Positions 27,256 to 36,375 of a stretch of DNA of 64,000 nucleotides are shown here, piece by piece; position 1 is the first letter of the stretch, and each line of letters opens with the position of its first letter. The notes beneath the pieces are model-generated. The model was given only the letters and a program-made list of their open reading frames with translations. It made no database searches and was not told the origin of the DNA. The position numbers and the translations under genes were made by a program. The stretch is from contig CAZZBB010000074.1 of NCBI GenBank assembly GCA_964652195.1, positions 67,248 through 131,247 on the forward strand. The letters run 5' to 3'. The DNA comes from MSPOR6 sp964652195. GTDB lineage: Bacteria; Poribacteria; WGA-4E; WGA-3G.

Positions 27256-28178
27256 CCTCATCAATTACCATTGGAACCCGTGGTAGTCAACTCGCTCTCT
27301 GGCAATCCCAATATATAAATAATAAAATTAACAACCTATATCCCAATCTTGATGTGCAGCTAAAGATTATCAAGACTAAAGGTGATACTATCCAAGATCG
27401 TTCTTTAGTAGGATTAGGCAAGGGTGTTTTTACTAAGGAGATTGAAATCGCCCTATTAAATCAAGAGATTGATTTAGCCGTACATAGTTTAAAAGATCTA
27501 CCAACAGAAATACCAGAAGGACTATGTATTCCTGTTATTCCTTTGCGTGAAGATCCACGCGATATTCTCATTACTAAAAAAAACTTACGATTAAATGATT
27601 TACCTAATGGTGCAAAAATTGGCACTACAAGTCCTCGCAGAAAGGCACAACTGCTTCATTTACGTTCTGATTTAGTGATGGTGGATATACGAGGAAACGT
27701 CGATACACGCATTAATAAACTAAATGAGACTGATCTTGATGGTATTATTCTTGCTGCCGCAGGAATTAAGCGGTTACAAAAGGAAGATTTGATTACACAG
27801 TATTTTGAAATTGATCAGATCGTTCCCGCTGTTGGTCAGGGAGCATTAGCTTTACAAGTACGTGAAGACGATACAGATATAATTGATATACTACATCCTA
27901 TCAATGATACAAATACATTTACTGAGATTTCTGCAGAACGTACTGTCTTAGAAGCCCTCGGTGGAGGTTGTCAATTACCTATTGGTGCTTATGCGGATAC
28001 CAATGACGAGGAAATATCACTAATTGCATCCGTATGCCATCCAAATGGAACACACCGTATTATTGAAGAATATTCAGGAAATTTAAAAAATGCAATTGAT
28101 ATTGGAGAGATTGTTGCAGAAAAACTACAGGAGAAAGGTGCAGATAAATTATTATCCTTACAGAGTAACAACCAATGA
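27252..28178 (+). CDS. hemC: porphobilinogen deaminase (hydroxymethylbilane synthase)
   Basis: Polymerises four porphobilinogens into hydroxymethylbilane. 308 residues; ITIGTRGSQLALWQ at the N-terminus, LAVHSLKDLPTE with the catalytic Asp region, GTTSPRRKAQL, and Cys240 in LGGGCQLPIGAYA to hold the dipyrromethane cofactor. ATGA overlaps at both ends tie it tightly to hemA and the following fusion gene. Confidence 0.97.
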   Translation: MTSSITIGTRGSQLALWQSQYINNKINNLYPNLDVQLKIIKTKGDTIQDRSLVGLGKGVFTKEIEIALLNQEIDLAVHSLKDLPTEIPEGLCIPVIPLREDPRDILITKKNLRLNDLPNGAKIGTTSPRRKAQLLHLRSDLVMVDIRGNVDTRINKLNETDLDGIILAAAGIKRLQKEDLITQYFEIDQIVPAVGQGALALQVREDDTDIIDILHPINDTNTFTEISAERTVLEALGGGCQLPIGAYADTNDEEISLIASVCHPNGTHRIIEEYSGNLKNAIDIGEIVAEKLQEKGADKLLSLQSNNQ

Positions 28179-29710
28179 TTCAATCCTCAAGTAAAAACAA
28201 TGACGGAATTGTATATATAGTTGGTGCTGGTCCCGGTGATAAGAAATTGATTACCGTGAGAGGATTAGAATGTCTACAAAAGGCAGATGTGGTAATTTAC
28301 GATTTATTGTTGAATGAGGAACTTCTTGACTACTGTTCTCAAGATGCACAGATCATGAAAGCACCAGATCCCAGAACTCATGTAAACCGTCAATCAGAAT
28401 TAAACCAATTACTAATTGAACATGCCAAAGCAGGAAAAAGGGTAGTTAGGTTAAAGGGTGGCGATCCGTTTATCTTTGGACGAGGTGGTGAAGAAGCAAT
28501 GGCATTAGTTAACAAAGGAATTTCATTTGAAATAATTCCAGGTGTTACATCAGGCATTGCAGCATCTGCTTATGCTGGTATTCCTGTAACACATCGTGAT
28601 TATGCTTCATCAGTAGCCTTTGTAACCGGACATTCCGCTGCATTAAATCCTGAATCAAGAATAAATTGGGATAGCCTTGCCACAGCAGTAGATACACTCG
28701 TGATATATATGGGGGTAGGGCATCTGAGTCAAATAGTTGACCGTCTAATTGAAAATGGTAGAGAGAGAAAGACACCTGTTAGCTTAGTTAGGGTTGGCAC
28801 TACCCCCCGTCAGGTTGTCGTACAAGGAACACTTTCAGATATTGTTGAGAAGACAGAAGAAAAAGGATTAAAAAGTCCTGCAATAATAATAATTGGTGAG
28901 GTGAATAGTTTAAGGGAATACCTTCAATGGTTTGATAATAAGCCTTTATTTGGAAAACGTATCCTTGTAACTCGTGCCCGATCTCAACTAAGTGAATTTG
29001 CAGATATCTTAGAGGACTATGGTGCTGATGTAATTCAATTTCCTACAATTAAGATTGACCCAATTGATTTGGATATTAAATCACTACCAATCCCTGAGCA
29101 ATATCATTGGGTAATCTTTACAAGTGTAAATGCAGTGGAAATATATTATGAACGACTTAGGGATAAGGGATTGGATTCAAGAGCTTTCAGTCATAGCAAA
29201 ATTTGTGCTGTTGGAACCAAAACTGTTGAATCTTTAGAACGGATTGGTATTAATCCAGATTTTACCCCTTCTCAATCAAGTGGTAGAGGAATTGCATTAG
29301 AGATTTACGACATAAGAGATAAAAAAGTACTTCTACCACGGGCGAAAATAGCTACCGAGGAATTACCTGAAACCTTGAAAGAAAGAGGGGCAATTGTAGA
29401 TAATTTACTACTTTACGACACAGTGAAAGTCTTAAGTAAAGATAGTCAGTTGATTGAAAACGATCTTGTTGAAGGAAGCATTGATATGGTGACATTCACC
29501 AGTTCATCAACGGTTAGGAATTTCGTTGAAGTCTTTGCAAAAATACAAACAGCAGGTTTATTAAAAAATACAATGGTTGGTGTAATAGGACCTACAACAG
29601 CAGAGACTGCTAAAAATTATGGTGTTAAAGTGGATGTTGTAGCTGATAAAGCAACCATACAAAGTTTAGCAGATGCAATTCTTAAGGAGTATAGAAAACC
29701 AATAGAATAG
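28175..29710 (+). CDS. cobA-hemD: uroporphyrinogen-III C-methyltransferase / uroporphyrinogen-III synthase fusion
   Basis: 511 residues. The first half (about 8-250) is SUMT: YIVGAGPGDKKLITVRGLE, RLKGGDPFIFGRGGEEA and PVTHRDYASSVAFVTGH, making precorrin-2 with SAM. The second half (about 262-505), beginning GKRILVTRARSQLSEFA, is the synthase that closes and inverts ring D. One chain thus makes uroporphyrinogen III and methylates it, and the product can go to the dehydrogenase three genes upstream. No hemE, hemN or hemH is seen here, so the cluster reaches siroheme or precorrin-2 but not, by itself, protohaem. Confidence 0.96.
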   Translation: MIQSSSKNNDGIVYIVGAGPGDKKLITVRGLECLQKADVVIYDLLLNEELLDYCSQDAQIMKAPDPRTHVNRQSELNQLLIEHAKAGKRVVRLKGGDPFIFGRGGEEAMALVNKGISFEIIPGVTSGIAASAYAGIPVTHRDYASSVAFVTGHSAALNPESRINWDSLATAVDTLVIYMGVGHLSQIVDRLIENGRERKTPVSLVRVGTTPRQVVVQGTLSDIVEKTEEKGLKSPAIIIIGEVNSLREYLQWFDNKPLFGKRILVTRARSQLSEFADILEDYGADVIQFPTIKIDPIDLDIKSLPIPEQYHWVIFTSVNAVEIYYERLRDKGLDSRAFSHSKICAVGTKTVESLERIGINPDFTPSQSSGRGIALEIYDIRDKKVLLPRAKIATEELPETLKERGAIVDNLLLYDTVKVLSKDSQLIENDLVEGSIDMVTFTSSSTVRNFVEVFAKIQTAGLLKNTMVGVIGPTTAETAKNYGVKVDVVADKATIQSLADAILKEYRKPIE

Positions 29711-29763
29711 ATAGAAATCTATCCTTAACTTTCCAATCAACTGAATATAAGCATATCAATGTA

Positions 29764-31257
29764 TTAACTTAATACCTGCCAAATTGGTTCTGAGCCTTCG
29801 ACACCTACAAGTTTCTGATCTAAACCACCATGGAAATAGGTAAGTTGATTAGGATTTATTCCAAGTTGATGTAGTATTGTTGCATGTAGGTGTCGAACAT
29901 GAAACGGATCTTTGACTGCTGCACTACCAAGTTCATCTGTTTTACCAACACTAATTCCACCTTTTATCCCTCCACCAGCCATCCACATAGTGAATCCGTA
30001 TGAATTATGATCTCTACCTGTTCCTTTTGCATATTCTGCAGTAGGTTGTCGCCCAAACTCACCACCCCATACAACAAGAGTTTCATCAAGTAGTCCCCGT
30101 TGTTTCAGATCTTTGAGTAATCCAGCAATAGGCTTATCAGTAGATTTTGCATGTTTGTTGTGATTTCTTTCAATATCTCCGTGTGCATCCCAATTGTCAT
30201 CATTATGTGCTCCACCTGAGTATATTTGAATGAAACGAACACCCCGTTCAACAAGTCTTCTTGCGAGGATACATTTTGTACCGAAATCCTCCGTTTCTTT
30301 TTCATTCATACCATAAAGTACTTTGATATATTCAGGTTCATCGGTCAAATCCACTGCTTCAGGTGCAGTAGATTGCATTTTGTATGCTAATTCATAACTG
30401 GATATTCTTGCTGATAAATCTGTATTGTCTGCGTGTTTGGATAAATGTGTTGTATTATATTCTCTCAGACAGTCCAGCAATCTTCGTTGTTCACCGTCGC
30501 TCATATCACTGGGTCTATCTAAATTTAGAATAGGTGTTCCCTGCGATCGAAAAACAGTTCCCTGATAAACAGCTGGCATATATCCACTACTCCAGTTCTT
30601 AGCCCCACTTATCGGACCACCTGTTCTGTCAAGCATAACCACGTAGCCAGGGAGATTCTCATTTTCACTACCAAGACCGTAATTTACCCATGACCCTAAT
30701 GATGGGTGTCCACTGATAACGCGTCCAGCATTCATCATTAACATGGCAGATCCGTGAAGTGGTGAATCGGCAGTCATTGACTTAATAAATGCTATATCAT
30801 CAACACAGGTTGCTACATTCGGAAACAAATCAGAGACCCACTGTCCAGACTCACCATACTGTTTGAAATTCCACTTTGGCCCAACGATTCTACCCTTTGA
30901 TTTTTCACCGCCTCTACCTTTTGTCTTAACTTCAACTGTCTGATCGTTTAGTTGAAATAGTTTTGGCTTATAATCGAATGTATCTACATGACTTGGTCCA
31001 CCATACATAAACAGAAAAATGACCCGTTTTGCCTTTGGAGTAAAATGAGATGGTTTAGGTGATAGAGGATTTATGTAGGGTGTAACATTATCTGCTGCAA
31101 CTGCTTGCGATGATAAAAAGCCATCTGCAGATAATAGACCTGTGAGTGCAACGGATGCAAACCCACCTGCAATATTGCCGAGGAATTCACGTCGTGTTTG
31201 ACCGCAGAATTCTCTTGTTGATTTTTCTATACTTTTCAACTTAGATCCATTGTCCAT
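29764..31257 (-). CDS. DUF1501 family secreted protein
   Basis: 497 residues of a family abundant in planctomycetes and relatives, structurally like alkaline phosphatase/sulfatase proteins. A twin-arginine signal QTRREFLGNIAGGFA (20-34) with a small-residue stretch indicates folded export. Family blocks include RVIFLFMYGGPSHVDTFDYKP, RRLVERGVRFIQIYSGG, WGGEFGRQPTAEY and GRDHNSYGFTMWMAGGGIKGG. It lies 49 bases downstream of the cytochrome/DUF1553 gene, the standard pairing, and is presumably co-transcribed. The biochemical activity of the family is not established. Confidence 0.93.
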   Translation of the reverse strand: MDNGSKLKSIEKSTREFCGQTRREFLGNIAGGFASVALTGLLSADGFLSSQAVAADNVTPYINPLSPKPSHFTPKAKRVIFLFMYGGPSHVDTFDYKPKLFQLNDQTVEVKTKGRGGEKSKGRIVGPKWNFKQYGESGQWVSDLFPNVATCVDDIAFIKSMTADSPLHGSAMLMMNAGRVISGHPSLGSWVNYGLGSENENLPGYVVMLDRTGGPISGAKNWSSGYMPAVYQGTVFRSQGTPILNLDRPSDMSDGEQRRLLDCLREYNTTHLSKHADNTDLSARISSYELAYKMQSTAPEAVDLTDEPEYIKVLYGMNEKETEDFGTKCILARRLVERGVRFIQIYSGGAHNDDNWDAHGDIERNHNKHAKSTDKPIAGLLKDLKQRGLLDETLVVWGGEFGRQPTAEYAKGTGRDHNSYGFTMWMAGGGIKGGISVGKTDELGSAAVKDPFHVRHLHATILHQLGINPNQLTYFHGGLDQKLVGVEGSEPIWQVLS

Positions 31258-31306
31258 AATTTAATCTCCAATTAATGAGGATTTTAATAGGAAAAATAAG
31301 AATCAA

Positions 31307-34201
31307 TTAATCCAAATATACAAATTCATTTAGGTTTAATGTCAACAGGGCAAACCTATTTAATGCCACTTCGGGACTAAGATTTTCAAATTCTTGTAGT
31401 TCATTAATAAGTTGTAATGCCCGTTGTGTTTCAGATATATTTGGTTTGCGGCATAACACCATCTGTAATCCAAATTGTACTTGATCTTCAACGGTTACCC
31501 CACCTTCCCAACGCATTCTATTAGCAAAAGCCACAGCTTGTTGATTATAAAATTTGCTGTTTAGCATTGTTAATGATTGTGTGGGAACAGTTGTTGAAAA
31601 ACGGACAGGACATGAAGAATCAGTATCTGCTTGATCGAATTGATTCAAGATTGGAACAAGCAGTGATCGCTTAATTTTAACATATATACTTCTTCTGTTC
31701 GCCTCATTTGGTGGAGATTTTCCCCATGCATTTCCAGGTCTTGACGCAGTTGCCAACACTTCTTCTGGGACATCTGTAAAGACACTATGACCACCCATTT
31801 TTAAGTTGAGATTTCCAGATATCAAAAGAACTGTATCCCTTATTTCTTCAGCGGTTAAACGTCTCATATCGAATCGCCAAAATGTGTCATTATTTTGATC
31901 ATGTTGGAAGTATTCAGGATTATTTTGCGATGACATCTGGTATGTATTGGATGTCATAATCAATTTATGTAGTGTTTTCATTCGCCATCCAGATGATATG
32001 AATTCGGAAGCTAACCAGTCAAGTAATTCTGGATGTGTTGGTTGTGTACCTAATCTACCAAAATCATTAGTAGATCTAACTATACCACGTCCAAAATGGT
32101 AATGCCAAATACGATTAACCATGACTCGCGCTGTCAATGGGTTCTCATCACTCGCTATCCATTCTGCAATGACACGACGTTTTCCGGAGGATTTTGCACC
32201 TTCTTCTTTTTGAAAGATATCAACAGGTGATGGATTTAGTGAAGAGGGGAATGCAGGTTTTACTGCACGACCTATGAGATGTGGATTTCCACGACGGAGT
32301 ATGTGAGTTGGCGTTGGTTCTCCTTCTGAAATTGCCAACGCATGGTGGTCATACGGAACCCGTTGTCGACGACGTTCATCCCGCTGTTTTCTTACCTTAT
32401 TATATTCTTCAACCAATGTCTTCAAGGAATCGTTTGACTCGATTTTCTCTTTATGTGTATTTAGTAATTTTCCAAAGTCTATAGAAGTGGTTGTTGATAA
32501 AGGTTGCTTTTCAAAGTTTAGTCCAGACCATAAGATCGAAAGTTTCGGTTTGTCTAAATCTTTGTTGATATATTCAATTCTAATAGAAACCTGACCAGAA
32601 TTAAGTGTGACTTCGAATTCCCTTTCTTCAATGAGATCCGCTACTTTATATTCATCTATTATCAGTCTACATGCCCCTTGCAAATTTACATGGAATGTAT
32701 AGGTTGCATCCTCTGGTACTGTCAACATCCCTTCAAAAACCAATCCGATGTATTTCTTTCTACTTGTAGGAGCGAGTGAGATTAGGTTACTAAATATACT
32801 CCCATCTGCTATGAAATCAAACCTATCAAAATTATCTGGAATATCTTCCATTGGTATATGATAAAATCGATATGTAAGATTTCGAATTGGTGATTGTTTT
32901 ATTTCAGGTGCAATCGGTTCTTCTATATGCTTGGATAGTTCTATTTTTATATTTTCTTGTATTGGATAAAGTTTGTTTTGAAACTGTTCTTCTGCTGATC
33001 GTTTCTCACGAATTTTTCTATCCCGTTCGGCTTGTTGTTCAGGTGTGCCAATATCTGCAAGTGTACCTCTGTTATGAGGAATAATATCATGGAAAAAAGC
33101 AAGAAAACTGTAATAATCCCGTGTAGAAATTGGATCTATCTTATGATCATGACAACGAGCACATCCAATAGTCATTCCCAACATTACTTGACCTGTGGTC
33201 GATACAATATCATCCAAATAATCGTACTTTGCCAGTTTACGATCAGCGGGTTCATCATCCCAAACACCAAGCCGATGAAATCCTGTAGCAATTATTGAAT
33301 CAGTTGTAACTGTGTCAAGTTCATCTCCGGCAAGTTGTTCTTTGATAAATTCATTATATGGTTTATCTGTATTAAATGCTTTTATGACATAGTCTCGATA
33401 CCTCCATACATAGGGTTTATCTGAATCACGTTCATAACCGTTTGTTTCGGCATACCGGACAAGATCGAGCCAGTGGCGTCCCCATTTTTCTCCATAACGA
33501 GGCGATTTTAGGAGTTTATCTATAAGTTTTTCGTAGGAATTAAGGTCGTTATTATATACAAATGCTGCTATTGCATCTGGCGATGGAGGTAATCCTGTGA
33601 GATCATAATATGCTCTACGAATGAGTGAGAGTTTGTTGGTAGGTGGAGCAGGAGAAAAACCATGTGATTCAAGTTTTGATAGAATAAATGCATCAATTGG
33701 ATTCTTAACCCAATCACTATTTTTTACCTTAGGGATTTTAGGACGTTCTAATGGTTTATATGCCCAATATTCATTTTTGGTATGTATATTAGACTGATTC
33801 TCTACTTTTGATGTTGGGTAGGGTATACCAATTTTTATCCAGTCATATAGTACCTGGAGTAATAAGTCATCTAATTTGCCATCAGGAGGCATTTGTGCTG
33901 TTTCTTTACCATATCCAACCATTTCTAATATGAAACTTTCGTCAGGTTTTTCAAGTGTTACTGCTGGACCATAATTCCCGCCAACCAAGATCTTATCTCT
34001 ACTTGTTAAATCAAGTCCACCTTCTATTTGTTCCTCAGCCCCGTGACATTTAAGACAATGGGTTTCCAGTAAAGGTCTTACTTTTGAATTATAAAAGTCA
34101 ATCTTTTCTTCATTTAGCTCATTAGCATTGGATGTATAAATTAAGATGAAGATAGATAGAAAAAGTATGAAACATGAACATAGGTGATATGGATCTTTCA
34201 T
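31307..34201 (-). CDS. planctomycete-type cytochrome (PSCyt1) with DUF1549, PA14-like and DUF1553 domains
   Basis: 964 residues, exported by an N-terminal signal (CFILFLSIFILIYTSNA). The haem-binding CLKCH is at 49-53, followed by the PSCyt1 box with GGLDLTSRDKILVGG and MPPDGKL. DUF1549 spans about 165-380 with IDAFILSKLE, RRAYYDLTGLPPSPDA, RYGEKWGRHWLDLVRYAE and a second haem-like GCARCHDHKIDPIS. A PA14-like beta region is near 470-560 (IGLVFEGMLTVPEDATYTFHV), followed by DUF1553 (NPLTARVMVNRIWHYHFGRG). Such pairs are thought to process extracellular polysaccharides or sulfated compounds. The PA14 call is by eye. Confidence 0.9.
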   Translation of the reverse strand: MKDPYHLCSCFILFLSIFILIYTSNANELNEEKIDFYNSKVRPLLETHCLKCHGAEEQIEGGLDLTSRDKILVGGNYGPAVTLEKPDESFILEMVGYGKETAQMPPDGKLDDLLLQVLYDWIKIGIPYPTSKVENQSNIHTKNEYWAYKPLERPKIPKVKNSDWVKNPIDAFILSKLESHGFSPAPPTNKLSLIRRAYYDLTGLPPSPDAIAAFVYNNDLNSYEKLIDKLLKSPRYGEKWGRHWLDLVRYAETNGYERDSDKPYVWRYRDYVIKAFNTDKPYNEFIKEQLAGDELDTVTTDSIIATGFHRLGVWDDEPADRKLAKYDYLDDIVSTTGQVMLGMTIGCARCHDHKIDPISTRDYYSFLAFFHDIIPHNRGTLADIGTPEQQAERDRKIREKRSAEEQFQNKLYPIQENIKIELSKHIEEPIAPEIKQSPIRNLTYRFYHIPMEDIPDNFDRFDFIADGSIFSNLISLAPTSRKKYIGLVFEGMLTVPEDATYTFHVNLQGACRLIIDEYKVADLIEEREFEVTLNSGQVSIRIEYINKDLDKPKLSILWSGLNFEKQPLSTTTSIDFGKLLNTHKEKIESNDSLKTLVEEYNKVRKQRDERRRQRVPYDHHALAISEGEPTPTHILRRGNPHLIGRAVKPAFPSSLNPSPVDIFQKEEGAKSSGKRRVIAEWIASDENPLTARVMVNRIWHYHFGRGIVRSTNDFGRLGTQPTHPELLDWLASEFISSGWRMKTLHKLIMTSNTYQMSSQNNPEYFQHDQNNDTFWRFDMRRLTAEEIRDTVLLISGNLNLKMGGHSVFTDVPEEVLATASRPGNAWGKSPPNEANRRSIYVKIKRSLLVPILNQFDQADTDSSCPVRFSTTVPTQSLTMLNSKFYNQQAVAFANRMRWEGGVTVEDQVQFGLQMVLCRKPNISETQRALQLINELQEFENLSPEVALNRFALLTLNLNEFVYLD

Positions 34202-34578
34202 ATTCTACTCCGTAATCTACTCATATATGGAATTAATTGTTCTCTCAAACGTAACAGTACTAAAGTAATATAGTTACATTTTCCATTCAAATAGTATGAA
34301 AAACAAATCATTGATTTATTCATTTACATAAAATTGCATTATAATATCATAATTGATAAGAAATTGTTATATTTTATGTATAATTTGTTTGTAACCAGAA
34401 TAATTACAAGACAGATTATCTTAAAAACACTTCAGAATGGTACATTTTAAATTGGAATATAGAATAAATAATGGTTTTTTTATCCATGAAGCTATGAGAT
34501 AAACTTCTATAAACATCGCCATCAAATACACGTCATATTATATATTAACTACATTTTAATAAATACATTTCAGATTAT
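34202..34578. other. AT-rich gap with no recognised feature
   Basis: Very AT-rich DNA between the divergent cytochrome and ABC exporter genes. It must hold both promoters, but I cannot pick a convincing pair. No member of the dispersed repeat families was seen. Confidence 0.4.
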
Positions 34579-36363
34579 CTGTTCAGAAGGGTATCAACTA
34601 TTCGCAGTTTATTCGGTTTAAAAAAGTATTTCATTAGATATAAATACATTATACTATTTAGTTTTCTTCTAATTATATTAACGAATGGTCTTCTACTAAT
34701 TAGTCCAAAAATTCTACAAATAGTTGTTGATGAGTTGAATGAAGGATTCACGAATCCGGACCTTACAGTGACTAAGGGTCGGATTTTCTTTTTTGCACTC
34801 TTGATTTTTGGTGTTGCATTGGTTGGTGGAATTATACGTTTTATACAAAGAAGAACTATCCAAGGAGTTGCCAGACAGATGGAATTTCATCTTCGGGCGG
34901 ATTTCTTCCTTCATCTTCAAAAACTCTCTACCACATTTTATGATAATGTTCGAACCGGTGATTTGATGACGCGTGCTACGAGTGACCTAAATGCTATCAG
35001 AATGGTCCTTAGTAATGCAATAATGTTTTCAGTAGATGCATTAGTGTTGTTTGGGATGGTACTCGTGATAATGTTAGATATAGATACAAGACTTACCTTA
35101 TTTGCCCTCTTACCTTTTCCTGTCCTTGCCATTATAATTCGATTACTTGGAAAACGTCTTCATGCCTACTATGAGAAAATCCAAGATTCATTCTCAACAT
35201 TGAATACCAAAGTTCAAGAAAACCTATCAGGTGTTCGTGTTGTCAAGGCATATACACTGGAGAAGAATGAAATAGCACACTTCAATGAATTAAATCAAGA
35301 ATTTGTAAACCGAAATCATAAACAGATACGTCTAATGACTTTTTTCTTCCCACTATTTCGATTCTTACCTGGAATTGGTATAGTTATTGTCTTATGGATG
35401 GGTGGTGTACATGTTATTGAAGGTAAGATAACTCTTGGAGAATTTGTTGCATTTCAATCATATTTGATGATGTTAGTACGTCCGATGATTATGCTTGGTT
35501 TTATCGTCAATACTTTTGAAAGGGGTGCAGCATCAATGGATCGAATTAATGAAATATTTAATGAAAAACCCGATATTTATGATGGTGAGAGTGTAAATTA
35601 TAGGATAAAAGATATAATGGGAGAAATTGAATTTAGAAACCTGAATTTTTCCTATGATGATAAGACACAAGTTTTGACAAATATCAATTTGAAAATCCCC
35701 CAAGGTACAACTCTTGCTATTGTTGGAGGAACTGGATCAGGTAAATCATCGCTTGTTAATCTTATTCCACGTATTAGGCAAGTTGAACGTGGTTCTTTAT
35801 ATATTGATGGTATAGACATTCAAGATATTCCATTGAATATTTTAAGATCTAACATAGGTTTTGTAGAACAGGAACCTTTTCTATTTTCTGACTATCTAAG
35901 AAATAACATTGCTTATGGGGTTGAAACACCGAATGATGATGAAATTAGAGCAGCTGCACACACATCGGATTTACTATCACAGATAGAAGAATTCCCTAAT
36001 GGCTTACGGACTTTTCTGGGGGAACGGGGTATTACAATCTCAGGAGGACAACGTCAACGTAGTGCACTTGCTCGTGCAATTTTGATTAAACCAAAAATAC
36101 TAATTCTTGATGATGCATTCGCTAATGTTGATACACAAACAGAAGACACAATACTTTCAAGACTAAATGAAGTCATGAAGGATCATACTACAATTATTAT
36201 CTCTCATAGAATTTCTACAGTAAAAGATGCAGATCAAATCATTGTACTAAATGAAGGTAGTATTGTTGAATCTGGTATTCATGAGGACCTAGTTGCAAAT
36301 AAAGGTATTTATACAAGTATCTATGAAACTCAGCTATTGCAGGAAGAATTAGAGAAATATTAA
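34579..36363 (+). CDS. ABC exporter half-transporter 1 (degenerate-site subunit)
   Basis: A type I ABC exporter with fused membrane and ATPase parts. NBD motifs: Walker A GGTGSGKSS, signature ISGGQRQRS, Walker B ILILDDAF, where Asp replaces the catalytic Glu. The first ATG/GTG/TTG in frame is TTG 34735, but this would remove transmembrane helix 1. The frame stays open back to 34549 and encodes a typical start (FRRVSTIRSLFGLKKYF, then LFSFLLIILTNGLLLISPK). No standard start codon exists there; CTG 34579 is one option and ATT codons are others. I therefore extend the gene and regard the exact start as unresolved. It pairs with the next gene 12 bases away. Confidence 0.85.
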   Translation: MFRRVSTIRSLFGLKKYFIRYKYIILFSFLLIILTNGLLLISPKILQIVVDELNEGFTNPDLTVTKGRIFFFALLIFGVALVGGIIRFIQRRTIQGVARQMEFHLRADFFLHLQKLSTTFYDNVRTGDLMTRATSDLNAIRMVLSNAIMFSVDALVLFGMVLVIMLDIDTRLTLFALLPFPVLAIIIRLLGKRLHAYYEKIQDSFSTLNTKVQENLSGVRVVKAYTLEKNEIAHFNELNQEFVNRNHKQIRLMTFFFPLFRFLPGIGIVIVLWMGGVHVIEGKITLGEFVAFQSYLMMLVRPMIMLGFIVNTFERGAASMDRINEIFNEKPDIYDGESVNYRIKDIMGEIEFRNLNFSYDDKTQVLTNINLKIPQGTTLAIVGGTGSGKSSLVNLIPRIRQVERGSLYIDGIDIQDIPLNILRSNIGFVEQEPFLFSDYLRNNIAYGVETPNDDEIRAAAHTSDLLSQIEEFPNGLRTFLGERGITISGGQRQRSALARAILIKPKILILDDAFANVDTQTEDTILSRLNEVMKDHTTIIISHRISTVKDADQIIVLNEGSIVESGIHEDLVANKGIYTSIYETQLLQEELEKY

Positions 36364-36375
36364 AGGGAAATATAG

